Origin: Candidatus Cloacimonadota bacterium
Lineage (GTDB): Bacteria > Cloacimonadota > Cloacimonadia > Cloacimonadales > TCS61
Assembly (NCBI GenBank): GCA_029932755.1
Contig: JAOZPK010000001.1
Location: 1 to 48,579 of the forward strand
DNA length: 48,579 bases
Direction: 5' to 3'
The notes below the pieces were generated by a model, which worked only from the letters and a program-made list of their open reading frames with translations, was not told the origin of the DNA and made no database searches. Below, one piece after another: positions 33,119 through 40,714 of the stretch. How positions within the stretch are numbered: position 1 is the stretch's first letter; each line of letters opens with the position of its first letter. The position numbers were made by a program, and so were the translations under genes.

Positions 33119-35859
33119 GTGAAAATAAATTGTATCAACGATCAACTGAGGATGTTCTAAAGACCTTAGATTCATCACCCAAAGGATTAACCTCTTCAGA
33201 AGCGGGATCGAGATCTGCAAAATATGGGAAAAATGAGCTGATCACAAGTAAAAGCATTTCTCCCATAATAAAATTTTTAGTTCAATTCAAAGATGTATTT
33301 ATGATCGTGCTTTTGGTTGCTGCAAGCTTATCTTTCTTTATTAAAAGTTATCGTGACGGTATCATCATGTTAACTATTGCCCTCATCAATGCAGTGATTG
33401 GCTTTATGCAGGAATATAAAGCGGAAAAAATCATGGAATCGTTGAAGAAACTGGTACAGTCGCCATCAAAAGTGTTCCGTGATGGAGAGTTCACTGAGAT
33501 CCATCAGGGAGAGTTGGTTCCGGGTGATATTGTCAGTTTGGAGGAGGGGGATAAGATTCCCGCCGATATCAGGATCATAGAATCATTTAACTTGCGCACC
33601 AATGATGTCTCTCTAACCGGTGAATCGATGCCGCAGGATAAGCATAGCAATGCGATAGCAAAAGAGAGCCAGTTGGCAGACAGAGATAACATGGTCTATT
33701 TGGGAACAACAGTAGCATCCGGTAATGCCAAAGGAATCGTTACAACCACGGGCATGAATACGGAGATGGGAAGGATTGCCGATCTTACGCAGGAGGAGGA
33801 TAGCTCCCGTTCACCTTTGCAGCAGGAGCTGCAGAGCGTTGCCAATCGATTAACTATTTTCGCAGTTATCATTGCTGTCTTTTTATTTCTTATTAGTGCC
33901 CTGCAGGGACTAGGTATTAACTTTGCCTTTATCTATGCTTTGGGTATTGCAGTTGCTGTTGTACCTCAAGCCTTGCCGATGCAGATAACTGTTGCGCTCA
34001 CTCAGGGAGTAAATCATCTGGCCAAAGAGAATGCAGTTGTAAAGAAACTATCTTCTGTAGAGACCCTGGGCTCAACTAATGTGATCTGTACAGACAAAAC
34101 CGGCACCTTGACCAAGAATGAGATGACCGTTAAAGAGTTATGGTTTTCCGGTAAATATTATAAGATCACAGGTCTGGGTTATAAACCGGAAGGAACTATA
34201 CTGGATCAGGATGATAAAGAACTTTCCCAAAAGGATATATATGAGATCGAGGTGATGCTCGATGCTGCGACCATGGCTTCCAATGCAACTATCCATGCAC
34301 CTGATGAGAACCATCACAGCTGGTATCCGGTGGGTGATCCAACTGAGGCTGCGCTGATAACACTTTCTACCAAACTGGGAACCCACTCCCCTACCGAAGA
34401 TGAAGAGAATCCTGAGCTTCATGAATTCAGCTTCGATTCGGTCCGTAAACGAATGAGCTCTATCCGCCAATTCGGTGATGAAAAATATCTGACAATGAAA
34501 GGGGCTACTGACAGTATTCTTTCGGTAAGCAAGCATATCTGGCGGAACGGCAAGAAAGAGACGATCACCGATAAAGATAAGCAGAAGATTGAAAACATCA
34601 ATGATGAATATTCCAAAGAGGCAATGAGAGTGATCGCGATCGCCTATAGAAAATTGGATGTAGATGAGAACGATTATGTTCTGGAGGATATTGAAAAGGA
34701 CGTAATATTCTTAGGACTTATCGCCATGACCGATCCTCCAAAGAAAGGTGTAAGGGAAGCTATCGATAGTGCTCATGCAGCTCATATCCGCACATTTATA
34801 ATGACAGGAGATCATGCTGTTACTGCCCAGGCAGTCGGCAAAGAGATAAACCTTTCAGCTTTAGGTGAAGATGTACCGGTTATTACAGGTGCAGAGTTTA
34901 CAGATCTTTCTAATGAAGAGCTGAATAAGATCATGACAGAAAATGATTCTCTCATTTTCAGCAGGGTATCACCGGAAAATAAATTAAGGATTGTGAAACT
35001 ACTGAAAGAACAGGATAAGATCGTGGCAGTTACGGGAGATGGAGTAAATGATGCACCAGCACTCAAGAGTGCACACATCGGTGTTGCGATGGGACAAATG
35101 GGGACAGATGTTTCCAAACAGGCAGCTGAATTAATTTTACTTGATGACAGCTTTCCCACATTGGTCAGTGCGATCCGAGAAGGCAGGATCATCTATAATA
35201 ATCTCAGGAAAACAGTTTTAGCTTCACTCACAAGTAACGGAGCTGAATTAGCAGTTGTATTGCTTGGATTATTGGGCGTAACACTATTCAAGTGGCCTAT
35301 CCCGATCCTGGCAATTCAGATATTGGCTATCGATCTATTTGCTGAGATACTGCCCCTGACAGCACTTACATTTGATCCCGGCTCTAAGGATTTGATGCAT
35401 TCACCCCCGCGAAGCCGTACAGAGCATATTATAAATAAGAGGACTTCTACAGAGATCATTTTCTTAGGCTTTCTGATGGGCTTATTGGCATTTCTTAATT
35501 TCGGGTTCTTTATCAAGCGCATGGGTATCGTACTTACGGCAGATCATATCCTATATGCCAGAGCTACAACTATCTGTTACACAACTATAGCTTTCACACA
35601 GTTTATTAATATTCTCTCCAGGCGCTACGACCTGAAGTCAATATTCTCGAAAAATTTATTCAATAATCCCAAGATGTTCTATTCAATAATCTTCTCGATA
35701 TCCATCTGTTTGTTGGCAATTTATACTCCCGGCTTTAACAATTTCCTTGCATTTGCCCCATTGCATTTAAGCGATTGGATCTCAATTTTTGTAGCTTCAG
35801 CGATCTTTTTATTAACTCATGAACTGATTAAGGTTTTTAAGAATATGAAAAGAAAGTGA
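33115..35859 (+). CDS. P-type (P2-like) cation-transporting ATPase
   Basis: Membrane pump driven by ATP through an aspartyl phosphate. It has the N-terminal cation ATPase domain (LKTLDSSPKGLTSSEAGSR), TGES (168-171), phosphorylated Asp327 in DKTGTLTKNEM, MTGDH and VTGDGVNDAPALKSAHIG. Ten membrane segments are expected in 914 residues. The ion-site helices differ from calcium pumps: PEGLP in helix 4 is PQALP (Gln285), and the helix 6 pattern NxxTD is Asp740 with Ala743-Glu744 (IDLFAE). The helix 6 Asp is shared with Na,K- and H,K-type pumps. The ion is therefore uncertain. The start is TTG, with AGAGGAG upstream, overlapping the DUF4143 remnant by four bases. A terminator follows. Confidence 0.92.
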   Translation: MSENKLYQRSTEDVLKTLDSSPKGLTSSEAGSRSAKYGKNELITSKSISPIIKFLVQFKDVFMIVLLVAASLSFFIKSYRDGIIMLTIALINAVIGFMQEYKAEKIMESLKKLVQSPSKVFRDGEFTEIHQGELVPGDIVSLEEGDKIPADIRIIESFNLRTNDVSLTGESMPQDKHSNAIAKESQLADRDNMVYLGTTVASGNAKGIVTTTGMNTEMGRIADLTQEEDSSRSPLQQELQSVANRLTIFAVIIAVFLFLISALQGLGINFAFIYALGIAVAVVPQALPMQITVALTQGVNHLAKENAVVKKLSSVETLGSTNVICTDKTGTLTKNEMTVKELWFSGKYYKITGLGYKPEGTILDQDDKELSQKDIYEIEVMLDAATMASNATIHAPDENHHSWYPVGDPTEAALITLSTKLGTHSPTEDEENPELHEFSFDSVRKRMSSIRQFGDEKYLTMKGATDSILSVSKHIWRNGKKETITDKDKQKIENINDEYSKEAMRVIAIAYRKLDVDENDYVLEDIEKDVIFLGLIAMTDPPKKGVREAIDSAHAAHIRTFIMTGDHAVTAQAVGKEINLSALGEDVPVITGAEFTDLSNEELNKIMTENDSLIFSRVSPENKLRIVKLLKEQDKIVAVTGDGVNDAPALKSAHIGVAMGQMGTDVSKQAAELILLDDSFPTLVSAIREGRIIYNNLRKTVLASLTSNGAELAVVLLGLLGVTLFKWPIPILAIQILAIDLFAEILPLTALTFDPGSKDLMHSPPRSRTEHIINKRTSTEIIFLGFLMGLLAFLNFGFFIKRMGIVLTADHILYARATTICYTTIAFTQFINILSRRYDLKSIFSKNLFNNPKMFYSIIFSISICLLAIYTPGFNNFLAFAPLHLSDWISIFVASAIFLLTHELIKVFKNMKRK

Positions 35860-35875
35860 ACAGTAGATTTAATAT

Positions 35876-35908
35876 AATGGGTAGCTTTTCAGCTTCCCAT
35901 TTTGTTTT
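35876..35908 (+). terminator. Intrinsic terminator after the P-type ATPase gene
   Basis: AATGGG (35876-35881) pairs with CCCATT (35896-35901), and inside it AGCT (35883-35886) pairs with AGCT (35891-35894) around TTTC, with one T-T mismatch. TTTTGTTTT follows. It begins 17 bases after the stop codon. Confidence 0.75.
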
Positions 35909-36036
35909 CATTATAAATTGTAGAATGATCTTAAATATTCATAGTAATAATAAACAAGTTGACAAACATACAATTAAAACTCCTTATGTGAATAGTAATT
36001 CAAATTTTAAACAAAAAAAGATAAACAGGAGGAACA

Positions 36037-37236
36037 ATGATCATTTCAAAAAAAATCTTATTTTTAATTTTTATTCTTTTATCTTCAGCTTTGTATTCTA
36101 CAATTATTAATGTACCGGCAGACCAACCAACAATACAAGTAGGAATCGATGCTTCTACAATCGCAGACACAGTTCTTGTACAACCCGGAACATATGTTGA
36201 AAATATTAATTTCAACGGAAAGCTTATTACACTTGGATCATTATTCTTAACAACACAAGACTCAAGTTATATTTTATCAACTATTATTGATGGAAATGCT
36301 GCTAGTCGTGTTGTAAGTTTTGTTAGTAGTGAAAATTCATCCGCTATATTAAATGGATTCACTATTACAAATGGCTCAAGTTCTTATGGTGCTGGTATTT
36401 ATTGTAATGGTGCAAGTCCAACTCTGGTAAATCTTCTAATAAAAGAAAATACAGCTATAAGTGGTGGAGGTGGAGTATCATGTTACCACGCTAGTCCAAC
36501 CTTTAAGAATGTAACTTTAATCAACAATCATACCGATAGTCAAGGTGGAGGAATTTATTGTTATGGTAATAGTAATTCGTTAATAGAGAATGTAACTATT
36601 TCTAATAATACTGCTACTGTAGGCGGTGGAATCTGGTCTCATACTTCAGAACCGAATATTATAAATTCTATTCTTTGGAATAATTCACCTTGGGAAATAG
36701 ATTTAAACTCGAGTGCAATTACAGTATCGTATTCAGATATTGAAGGTGGTGAAGCCGGAATTGCAATTAACAATAACTGCACAGTGAATTGGTTGGATGG
36801 CAATATAGATGAAGATCCTTTGTTTGTTGATGCCGGCAATGGAGATTACAATTTGACTGAAGGTTCTCCTTGTATAGATGCCGGAGATCCAAGCTCACCT
36901 TTAGATCCGGACGGTACAACTGCAGATATGGGAGCTTGGTTTTATGATCAAAGCAGTGCAATTGAGGAAAATGAAATTCAGAATGTAAACTATAATCTAT
37001 CAAATTACCCCAATCCATTTAACCCGCTTACAACAATAAAATTTGATATAAAAGAGAATGAGATCGGTACCTTAAAAATATTCAACATGAAGGGGCAATT
37101 ATTAGAATCGTATCAGTTTGATGCAGGAGAACATAATTTCCAATGGGATGCATCCAATATGAGTTCGGGCGTTTATTTATATCAACTGCAAACAGAAAAT
37201 ACTACTGTAAATAAGAAGATGCTGCTACTAAAATAG
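36037..37236 (+). CDS. Secreted right-handed beta-helix protein with type IX sorting domain
   Basis: Exported protein of unknown ligand. Residues 1-20 are a signal peptide (ILFLIFILLSSALYS). The start of the mature part, INVPADQPTIQVGIDAS, is the usual opening of FCB beta-helix repeat proteins. Residues 60-240 contain repeated turns such as GAGIYCNGASPTLVNLLI, GGGVSCYHASPTFKNVTL and GGGIYCYGNS, each ending in a strand of the parallel beta-helix. An Asp/Gly-rich segment (DEDPLFVDAGNGDYNL, then GSPCIDAGDP) closes the helix. From about residue 323 a NYPNPFNP sorting domain runs to the C-terminus, predicting export through the type IX machinery. AGGAGG precedes the ATG. Carbohydrate binding or lyase activity is possible, but no catalytic residues can be assigned. 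Confidence 0.85.
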   Translation: MIISKKILFLIFILLSSALYSTIINVPADQPTIQVGIDASTIADTVLVQPGTYVENINFNGKLITLGSLFLTTQDSSYILSTIIDGNAASRVVSFVSSENSSAILNGFTITNGSSSYGAGIYCNGASPTLVNLLIKENTAISGGGGVSCYHASPTFKNVTLINNHTDSQGGGIYCYGNSNSLIENVTISNNTATVGGGIWSHTSEPNIINSILWNNSPWEIDLNSSAITVSYSDIEGGEAGIAINNNCTVNWLDGNIDEDPLFVDAGNGDYNLTEGSPCIDAGDPSSPLDPDGTTADMGAWFYDQSSAIEENEIQNVNYNLSNYPNPFNPLTTIKFDIKENEIGTLKIFNMKGQLLESYQFDAGEHNFQWDASNMSSGVYLYQLQTENTTVNKKMLLLK

Positions 37237-37260
37237 GTAAAGTAGTTATTTCATCAAATA

Positions 37261-37287
37261 AAAAAGCCCGATAAAATCGGGCTTTTT
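37261..37287. terminator. Bidirectional intrinsic terminator between convergent genes
   Basis: GCCCGAT (37266-37272) and ATCGGGC (37276-37282) form a perfect stem around AAA, with A5 before and T5 after. It lies between the + strand beta-helix gene and the minus-strand DUF3078-like gene and can end transcription from both sides. Confidence 0.92.
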
Positions 37288-37308
37288 ATTAATAAGTTTA
37301 TCTATTAT

Positions 37309-38166
37309 TTAAAATAGTTTATAACTCAATCCTAAGCCAAGTGTCTCTTTGAATTGAATTTCATCAATAACCATTTCGTTATAGAGTAATTGAATATAAA
37401 GTTTGAGATTGATCAGACTTGTTAAACTAATATCAACATCATGCTGCCAGTTCATTCTTACTTGTTTCCAGTCATCTTCATATTCCGATCCTTCCAAGCT
37501 TTCCGATTCAGAATAAACAATAGGTTTATAAAGATTTAAGTTTGTGGAATACTTGATCATATTCTCTTTAAACGGTTTAGTGTAAATAGCTACAAACTCC
37601 ACACCGCCATCATTTGTATTATCATCAAGATTACTGTCAAAATACTGTTTGAACGCTGCACCAAGACGAGTACTTAATTCCTGTGTGTCATCCTTAATAA
37701 ATACTTTAGCAATACCAAAAGTTTCTGTTATAGTATTCGGATTGAATATTTTTGTCTCTTCCTCGCTTTCATCCAAGAACTGTGATTTATCCCTGAAACT
37801 GGCAAAAGGATCTACAAAGGCACCCAGTGTGAAACGGAACATCGATTCAAAATCGACCAAGTCTGTAGATTTATCCGGTTTTGCCCAATATTTTTCATCC
37901 GTTAATTCATCTACCATTTGTGTGTGGGTTTGACCAAAAGCGAGCTTGAGCGTATTCTTATTATGCAATTTTGCCGTTAACTGCTTTTCCGCCAAAAAAT
38001 TTGCATTGAATACCCAGGAAATTGATCCTCTCTCTTCACCAGCCCAATTGTCGCTGTAAGCATTTTGATTCATTGTAAGCGAAAGATCAGCAGCCATATT
38101 CCAATCATCTGCCATTAATCCTGCAGCTACAATCATAACCACCAAAATTAAAGTTATTTTTTTCAT
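37309..38166 (-). CDS. DUF3078-like envelope protein
   Basis: Exported protein resembling DUF3078 proteins of FCB bacteria, whose role is unknown. A signal peptide (KKITLILVVMIVAAGLMA) is followed by DDWNMAADLSLTMNQNAYSD, NWAGEERGSISWVFNANF and a series of alternating strands, ending ETLGLGLSYKLF with a terminal aromatic residue as in outer-membrane barrels. I prefer the ATG at 38166 (285 residues) to a GTG at 38175, because AAGGTGG is spaced five bases before the ATG. It lies ten bases downstream of mscS on the same strand and probably shares its transcript. Confidence 0.75.
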   Translation of the reverse strand: MKKITLILVVMIVAAGLMADDWNMAADLSLTMNQNAYSDNWAGEERGSISWVFNANFLAEKQLTAKLHNKNTLKLAFGQTHTQMVDELTDEKYWAKPDKSTDLVDFESMFRFTLGAFVDPFASFRDKSQFLDESEEETKIFNPNTITETFGIAKVFIKDDTQELSTRLGAAFKQYFDSNLDDNTNDGGVEFVAIYTKPFKENMIKYSTNLNLYKPIVYSESESLEGSEYEDDWKQVRMNWQHDVDISLTSLINLKLYIQLLYNEMVIDEIQFKETLGLGLSYKLF

Positions 38167-38176
38167 TTTTACCACC

Positions 38177-38983
38177 TTATTCTTTAATCATGTGAACATC
38201 CATCTGCGGATATGGAATGCTTATATTCGCTTTATCAAATTCTTCTTTTGCACTCTCGATCAGATCAAAATGAACAGTCCAATAATCTTCTGTTTTGCTC
38301 CAGACACGAACTGTGAAATCAATTGAACTATCACCCAAATTCCCCAACCTTACAAAAGGTTCCGGATCTTTTAAGATCAATTTATGCTCTTTGATTATCT
38401 TGTTCAGTATATCTTTGACCTTACTTATATCAGCCTCATAGCCTACACCGAAGGTCAGATCAACACGTCTTGTCTTTTCAGCTGTATAGTTTGTAATCGT
38501 GCCGTTCATGATCTGAGCATTGGGTACAATGATCTTTTTATTATCAACCGTATTGATATCGGTTGTAAATATACTGATCTTACTTATACTTCCGGATACA
38601 CCACCAGCTTCTACATAATCACCCAATTTAAATGGTCTGAAGAGGATTATTAAAAATCCGGCAGCGAAATTGGAGAGTGAACCCTGCAGAGCCAGACCAA
38701 TTGCCAAACCGGCTGCACCAATAATCGTCATGAATGAAGTGGTTTGTATACCAATTTGTGAAAGAGCAGCTAGAATTACAAATATGTATAAAGCACTAAA
38801 AACCATCGATGAGGCAAAAGATGAGATAGTTTTATCTACATTCTTTTTATCCATCACTTTTACGATCAATTTTTGCAAAACTTTTGAAACCATGCGTCCA
38901 ATAATCAAAATGGCAACAGCTGCAATTATTTTTATACCAAAAGTAGCTCCCCATTCAATTAACTTGTTTAATAATTGTTCCAT
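38177..38983 (-). CDS. mscS: Small-conductance mechanosensitive channel, MscS family
   Basis: Inner-membrane channel that opens under membrane tension and releases solutes after osmotic downshock. Three membrane helices are visible (about 17-35, 58-78 and 88-116). The pore helix and following loop, GLALQGSLSNFAAGFLII and LFRPFKLGDYV, are nearly identical to E. coli MscS. The beta domain has VDNKKIIVPNAQIMNGTITN, and the C-terminus IPYPQMDVHM is the family's closing motif. The 268-residue length is standard. AGGAG precedes the ATG. A strong hairpin lies just upstream (39003-39032). Confidence 0.95.
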   Translation of the reverse strand: MEQLLNKLIEWGATFGIKIIAAVAILIIGRMVSKVLQKLIVKVMDKKNVDKTISSFASSMVFSALYIFVILAALSQIGIQTTSFMTIIGAAGLAIGLALQGSLSNFAAGFLIILFRPFKLGDYVEAGGVSGSISKISIFTTDINTVDNKKIIVPNAQIMNGTITNYTAEKTRRVDLTFGVGYEADISKVKDILNKIIKEHKLILKDPEPFVRLGNLGDSSIDFTVRVWSKTEDYWTVHFDLIESAKEEFDKANISIPYPQMDVHMIKE

Positions 38984-39002
38984 AATTTTCTCCTAATTTT
39001 TA

Positions 39003-39032
39003 TGTGTGCACCCTGCAAGCAGGATGCACACA
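39003..39032 (-). other. Strong hairpin between the OmpA and mscS genes
   Basis: TGTGTGCA (39003-39010) pairs with TGCACACA (39025-39032), and CCTG (39012-39015) with CAGG (39020-39023), leaving one C-A mismatch and a four-base loop. On the minus strand it follows the OmpA stop and precedes the mscS ribosome site by a few bases. No T-run follows on that strand, so it may be a processing, stabilising or attenuating structure rather than a simple terminator. Confidence 0.55.
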
Positions 39033-39059
39033 ATTTATGTTTATTTACTTAGATATGTA

Positions 39060-40457
39060 CTATTTTGTTCTAAAGAATTCAATACGTCGATTCTTAGCTT
39101 TTCCTTCTTTTGTGCTATTGGAAGTCATCGGATTTTCAGGTCCATAACCATTTGCAGTCAATCTATCAGCTTGAACACCCTGATTGATCAGATAATTTCT
39201 CACAGATTCCGCTCTTTGCTTTGATATTTTCATGTTGAATTTAAGTGAACCTGTATTATCGGTATAGCCGTTAATTTCAAGATTCATTTCAGGATAGTCG
39301 TTAAGAGTGCGAACAACTTTTCCAAGTACCTTTTTTGTATCATAAGATAGTTCAGAGCTGCCCGAAGCAAAATTTACACCATCAAGTATAATCGGTGCTT
39401 TTGTTTCAAATACGATCTCAGGTTTCTTATCAGGACATCCGTCTTCATCTTCAAAACCATTTAAAGTTTCCGCTTCATTCGGGCATTTATCGTCAACATC
39501 TAAAATACCATCATTATCGTTATCCAGATCCGGTGCTCCATCTTCATCTTCAAAGCCGTCAAAATCTTCTGCTACATTTGGAGACAGATCATCTACGTCT
39601 AAAATACCATCACCATCATTATCATCTTCCGGCACACCATCTTCATCTTCAAAACCATCAATATCTTCTGCTATGTTCGGCTCTTTATCATCTACATCTA
39701 AAACTCCATCACCATCATTATCATATTCCGGGGCTCCATCTTCATCTTCAAAACCATCAAAATCTTCAGGATTCAGAGGATCTGCATCATATTTATCTTT
39801 AATACCATCATTATCAGTATCTTTAGCACTTACTAAATGAAGGTTAAATCCCAATCTTGCTTCCAAGACTCCTGTCTCTACTGCATCAATGGGACCATAA
39901 CCGGACATATTCAGTTCATTATTTATCAAGTGATTGTAGCGAAATCCAGCTTCAATACCAATTACTCTGGTTAAATAATATTCAAAACCAAGCCCCATAA
40001 CTACCATTGCACAATTATCATTTCTTACAGACTCGCCAAGTTCTTCTGAATATGAAAAATTAATATCACTTACATTTGAAACATCTTTCAAATCCCAAAA
40101 CAACATTCCGGCACCAAGTGAAGCATATGGTACAAATTTCATATCCTTAGTAAAATTATATTTCAAAGAAATTGATAACGGAGTAAGATAGGTTAAATAA
40201 TAGAAATCTCCATTGTCGTCATAGTCTTTGGGACGTGACCAGCCTTTACCTGCTGAAAATTCCATACCAACACTTTCACTAAAGTATATCCCAATTTGAC
40301 CACCACTCCACATTTTCCATTGGTTAGTCTCTTTACCACCAAAGAGGCTAATCCCACTTGCATGGATACCAATGTATGGTTTACCGCCTTCAACTTGTGC
40401 ATTCAACCCAACATTTAACGAAATCAAAATAACAAACAATACTACTAGTTTTTTCAT
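39060..40457 (-). CDS. OmpA-family outer-membrane protein with thrombospondin type 3 repeats
   Basis: Outer-membrane protein that links the membrane to peptidoglycan. A signal peptide (residues 1-20, ending GLNA) precedes an eight-strand-type barrel domain (about 25-210). Residues 213-343 are calcium-binding thrombospondin type 3 repeats: DTDNDGIKDKYDADP and then three 33-residue copies starting D(F/I)DGFEDEDG and containing DNDGDGILDVDD. Residues 345-465 are the OmpA C-terminal domain, with FASGSSELS, LEINGYTDNTGS, LSKQRA-like ISKQRAESVRNYL and NRRIEFF, including the Asp and Arg positions that bind diaminopimelate. The length is 465 residues. It is the first gene of the minus-strand series. 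Confidence 0.93.
   Translation of the reverse strand: MKKLVVLFVILISLNVGLNAQVEGGKPYIGIHASGISLFGGKETNQWKMWSGGQIGIYFSESVGMEFSAGKGWSRPKDYDDNGDFYYLTYLTPLSISLKYNFTKDMKFVPYASLGAGMLFWDLKDVSNVSDINFSYSEELGESVRNDNCAMVVMGLGFEYYLTRVIGIEAGFRYNHLINNELNMSGYGPIDAVETGVLEARLGFNLHLVSAKDTDNDGIKDKYDADPLNPEDFDGFEDEDGAPEYDNDGDGVLDVDDKEPNIAEDIDGFEDEDGVPEDDNDGDGILDVDDLSPNVAEDFDGFEDEDGAPDLDNDNDGILDVDDKCPNEAETLNGFEDEDGCPDKKPEIVFETKAPIILDGVNFASGSSELSYDTKKVLGKVVRTLNDYPEMNLEINGYTDNTGSLKFNMKISKQRAESVRNYLINQGVQADRLTANGYGPENPMTSNSTKEGKAKNRRIEFFRTK
39429..39764 (-). repeat. 99-base tandem repeats encoding thrombospondin type 3 units
   Basis: Three complete 33-codon units (residues 232-264, 265-297 and 298-330) and a partial fourth (331-343) lie head to tail. 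Each reads GFEDEDG, then a variable triplet, then DN(D/G)DG(V/I)LDVDD and PN. The protein is conserved but many third positions differ, so the array is old and under selection and not a fresh slippage product. Confidence 0.88.
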
Positions 40458-40714
40458 TTAAGCCTCCATATTCTTTTTTATTTGTAATTATAATAATTAA
40501 TACTTCTAATCAATCAAGAAATATGAATTATTTTAATTTGTAATATGATACTAAATTTAAGATATATGTCAAATAAAAAATCCTGACAATATTTTACTAT
40601 ATCAAATAATTATATATGTGATTTCTGTTTTTATTTCTCTTTACAGCAATATTGGAGTTTCGTTTTTGTTGGTTATGAGTAAAATTGTGTTTTTTAACTT
40701 TTTAAGGAGATAAT
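40458..40714. other. Divergent promoter region between the OmpA and phosphoesterase genes
   Basis: 257 strongly AT-rich bases. AAGGAG (40704-40709) is the ribosome site of the + strand gene. CTGACA (about 40583) is a possible -35 for that gene, but no confident -10 partner could be fixed. No repeat or small gene was found. Confidence 0.4.

Noticed and set aside
39395..39802. Antisense frame of 135 codons rich in His and Leu
   Set aside because: It is the mirror of the Asp/Glu-rich thrombospondin repeats of the OmpA gene and has no start signals.
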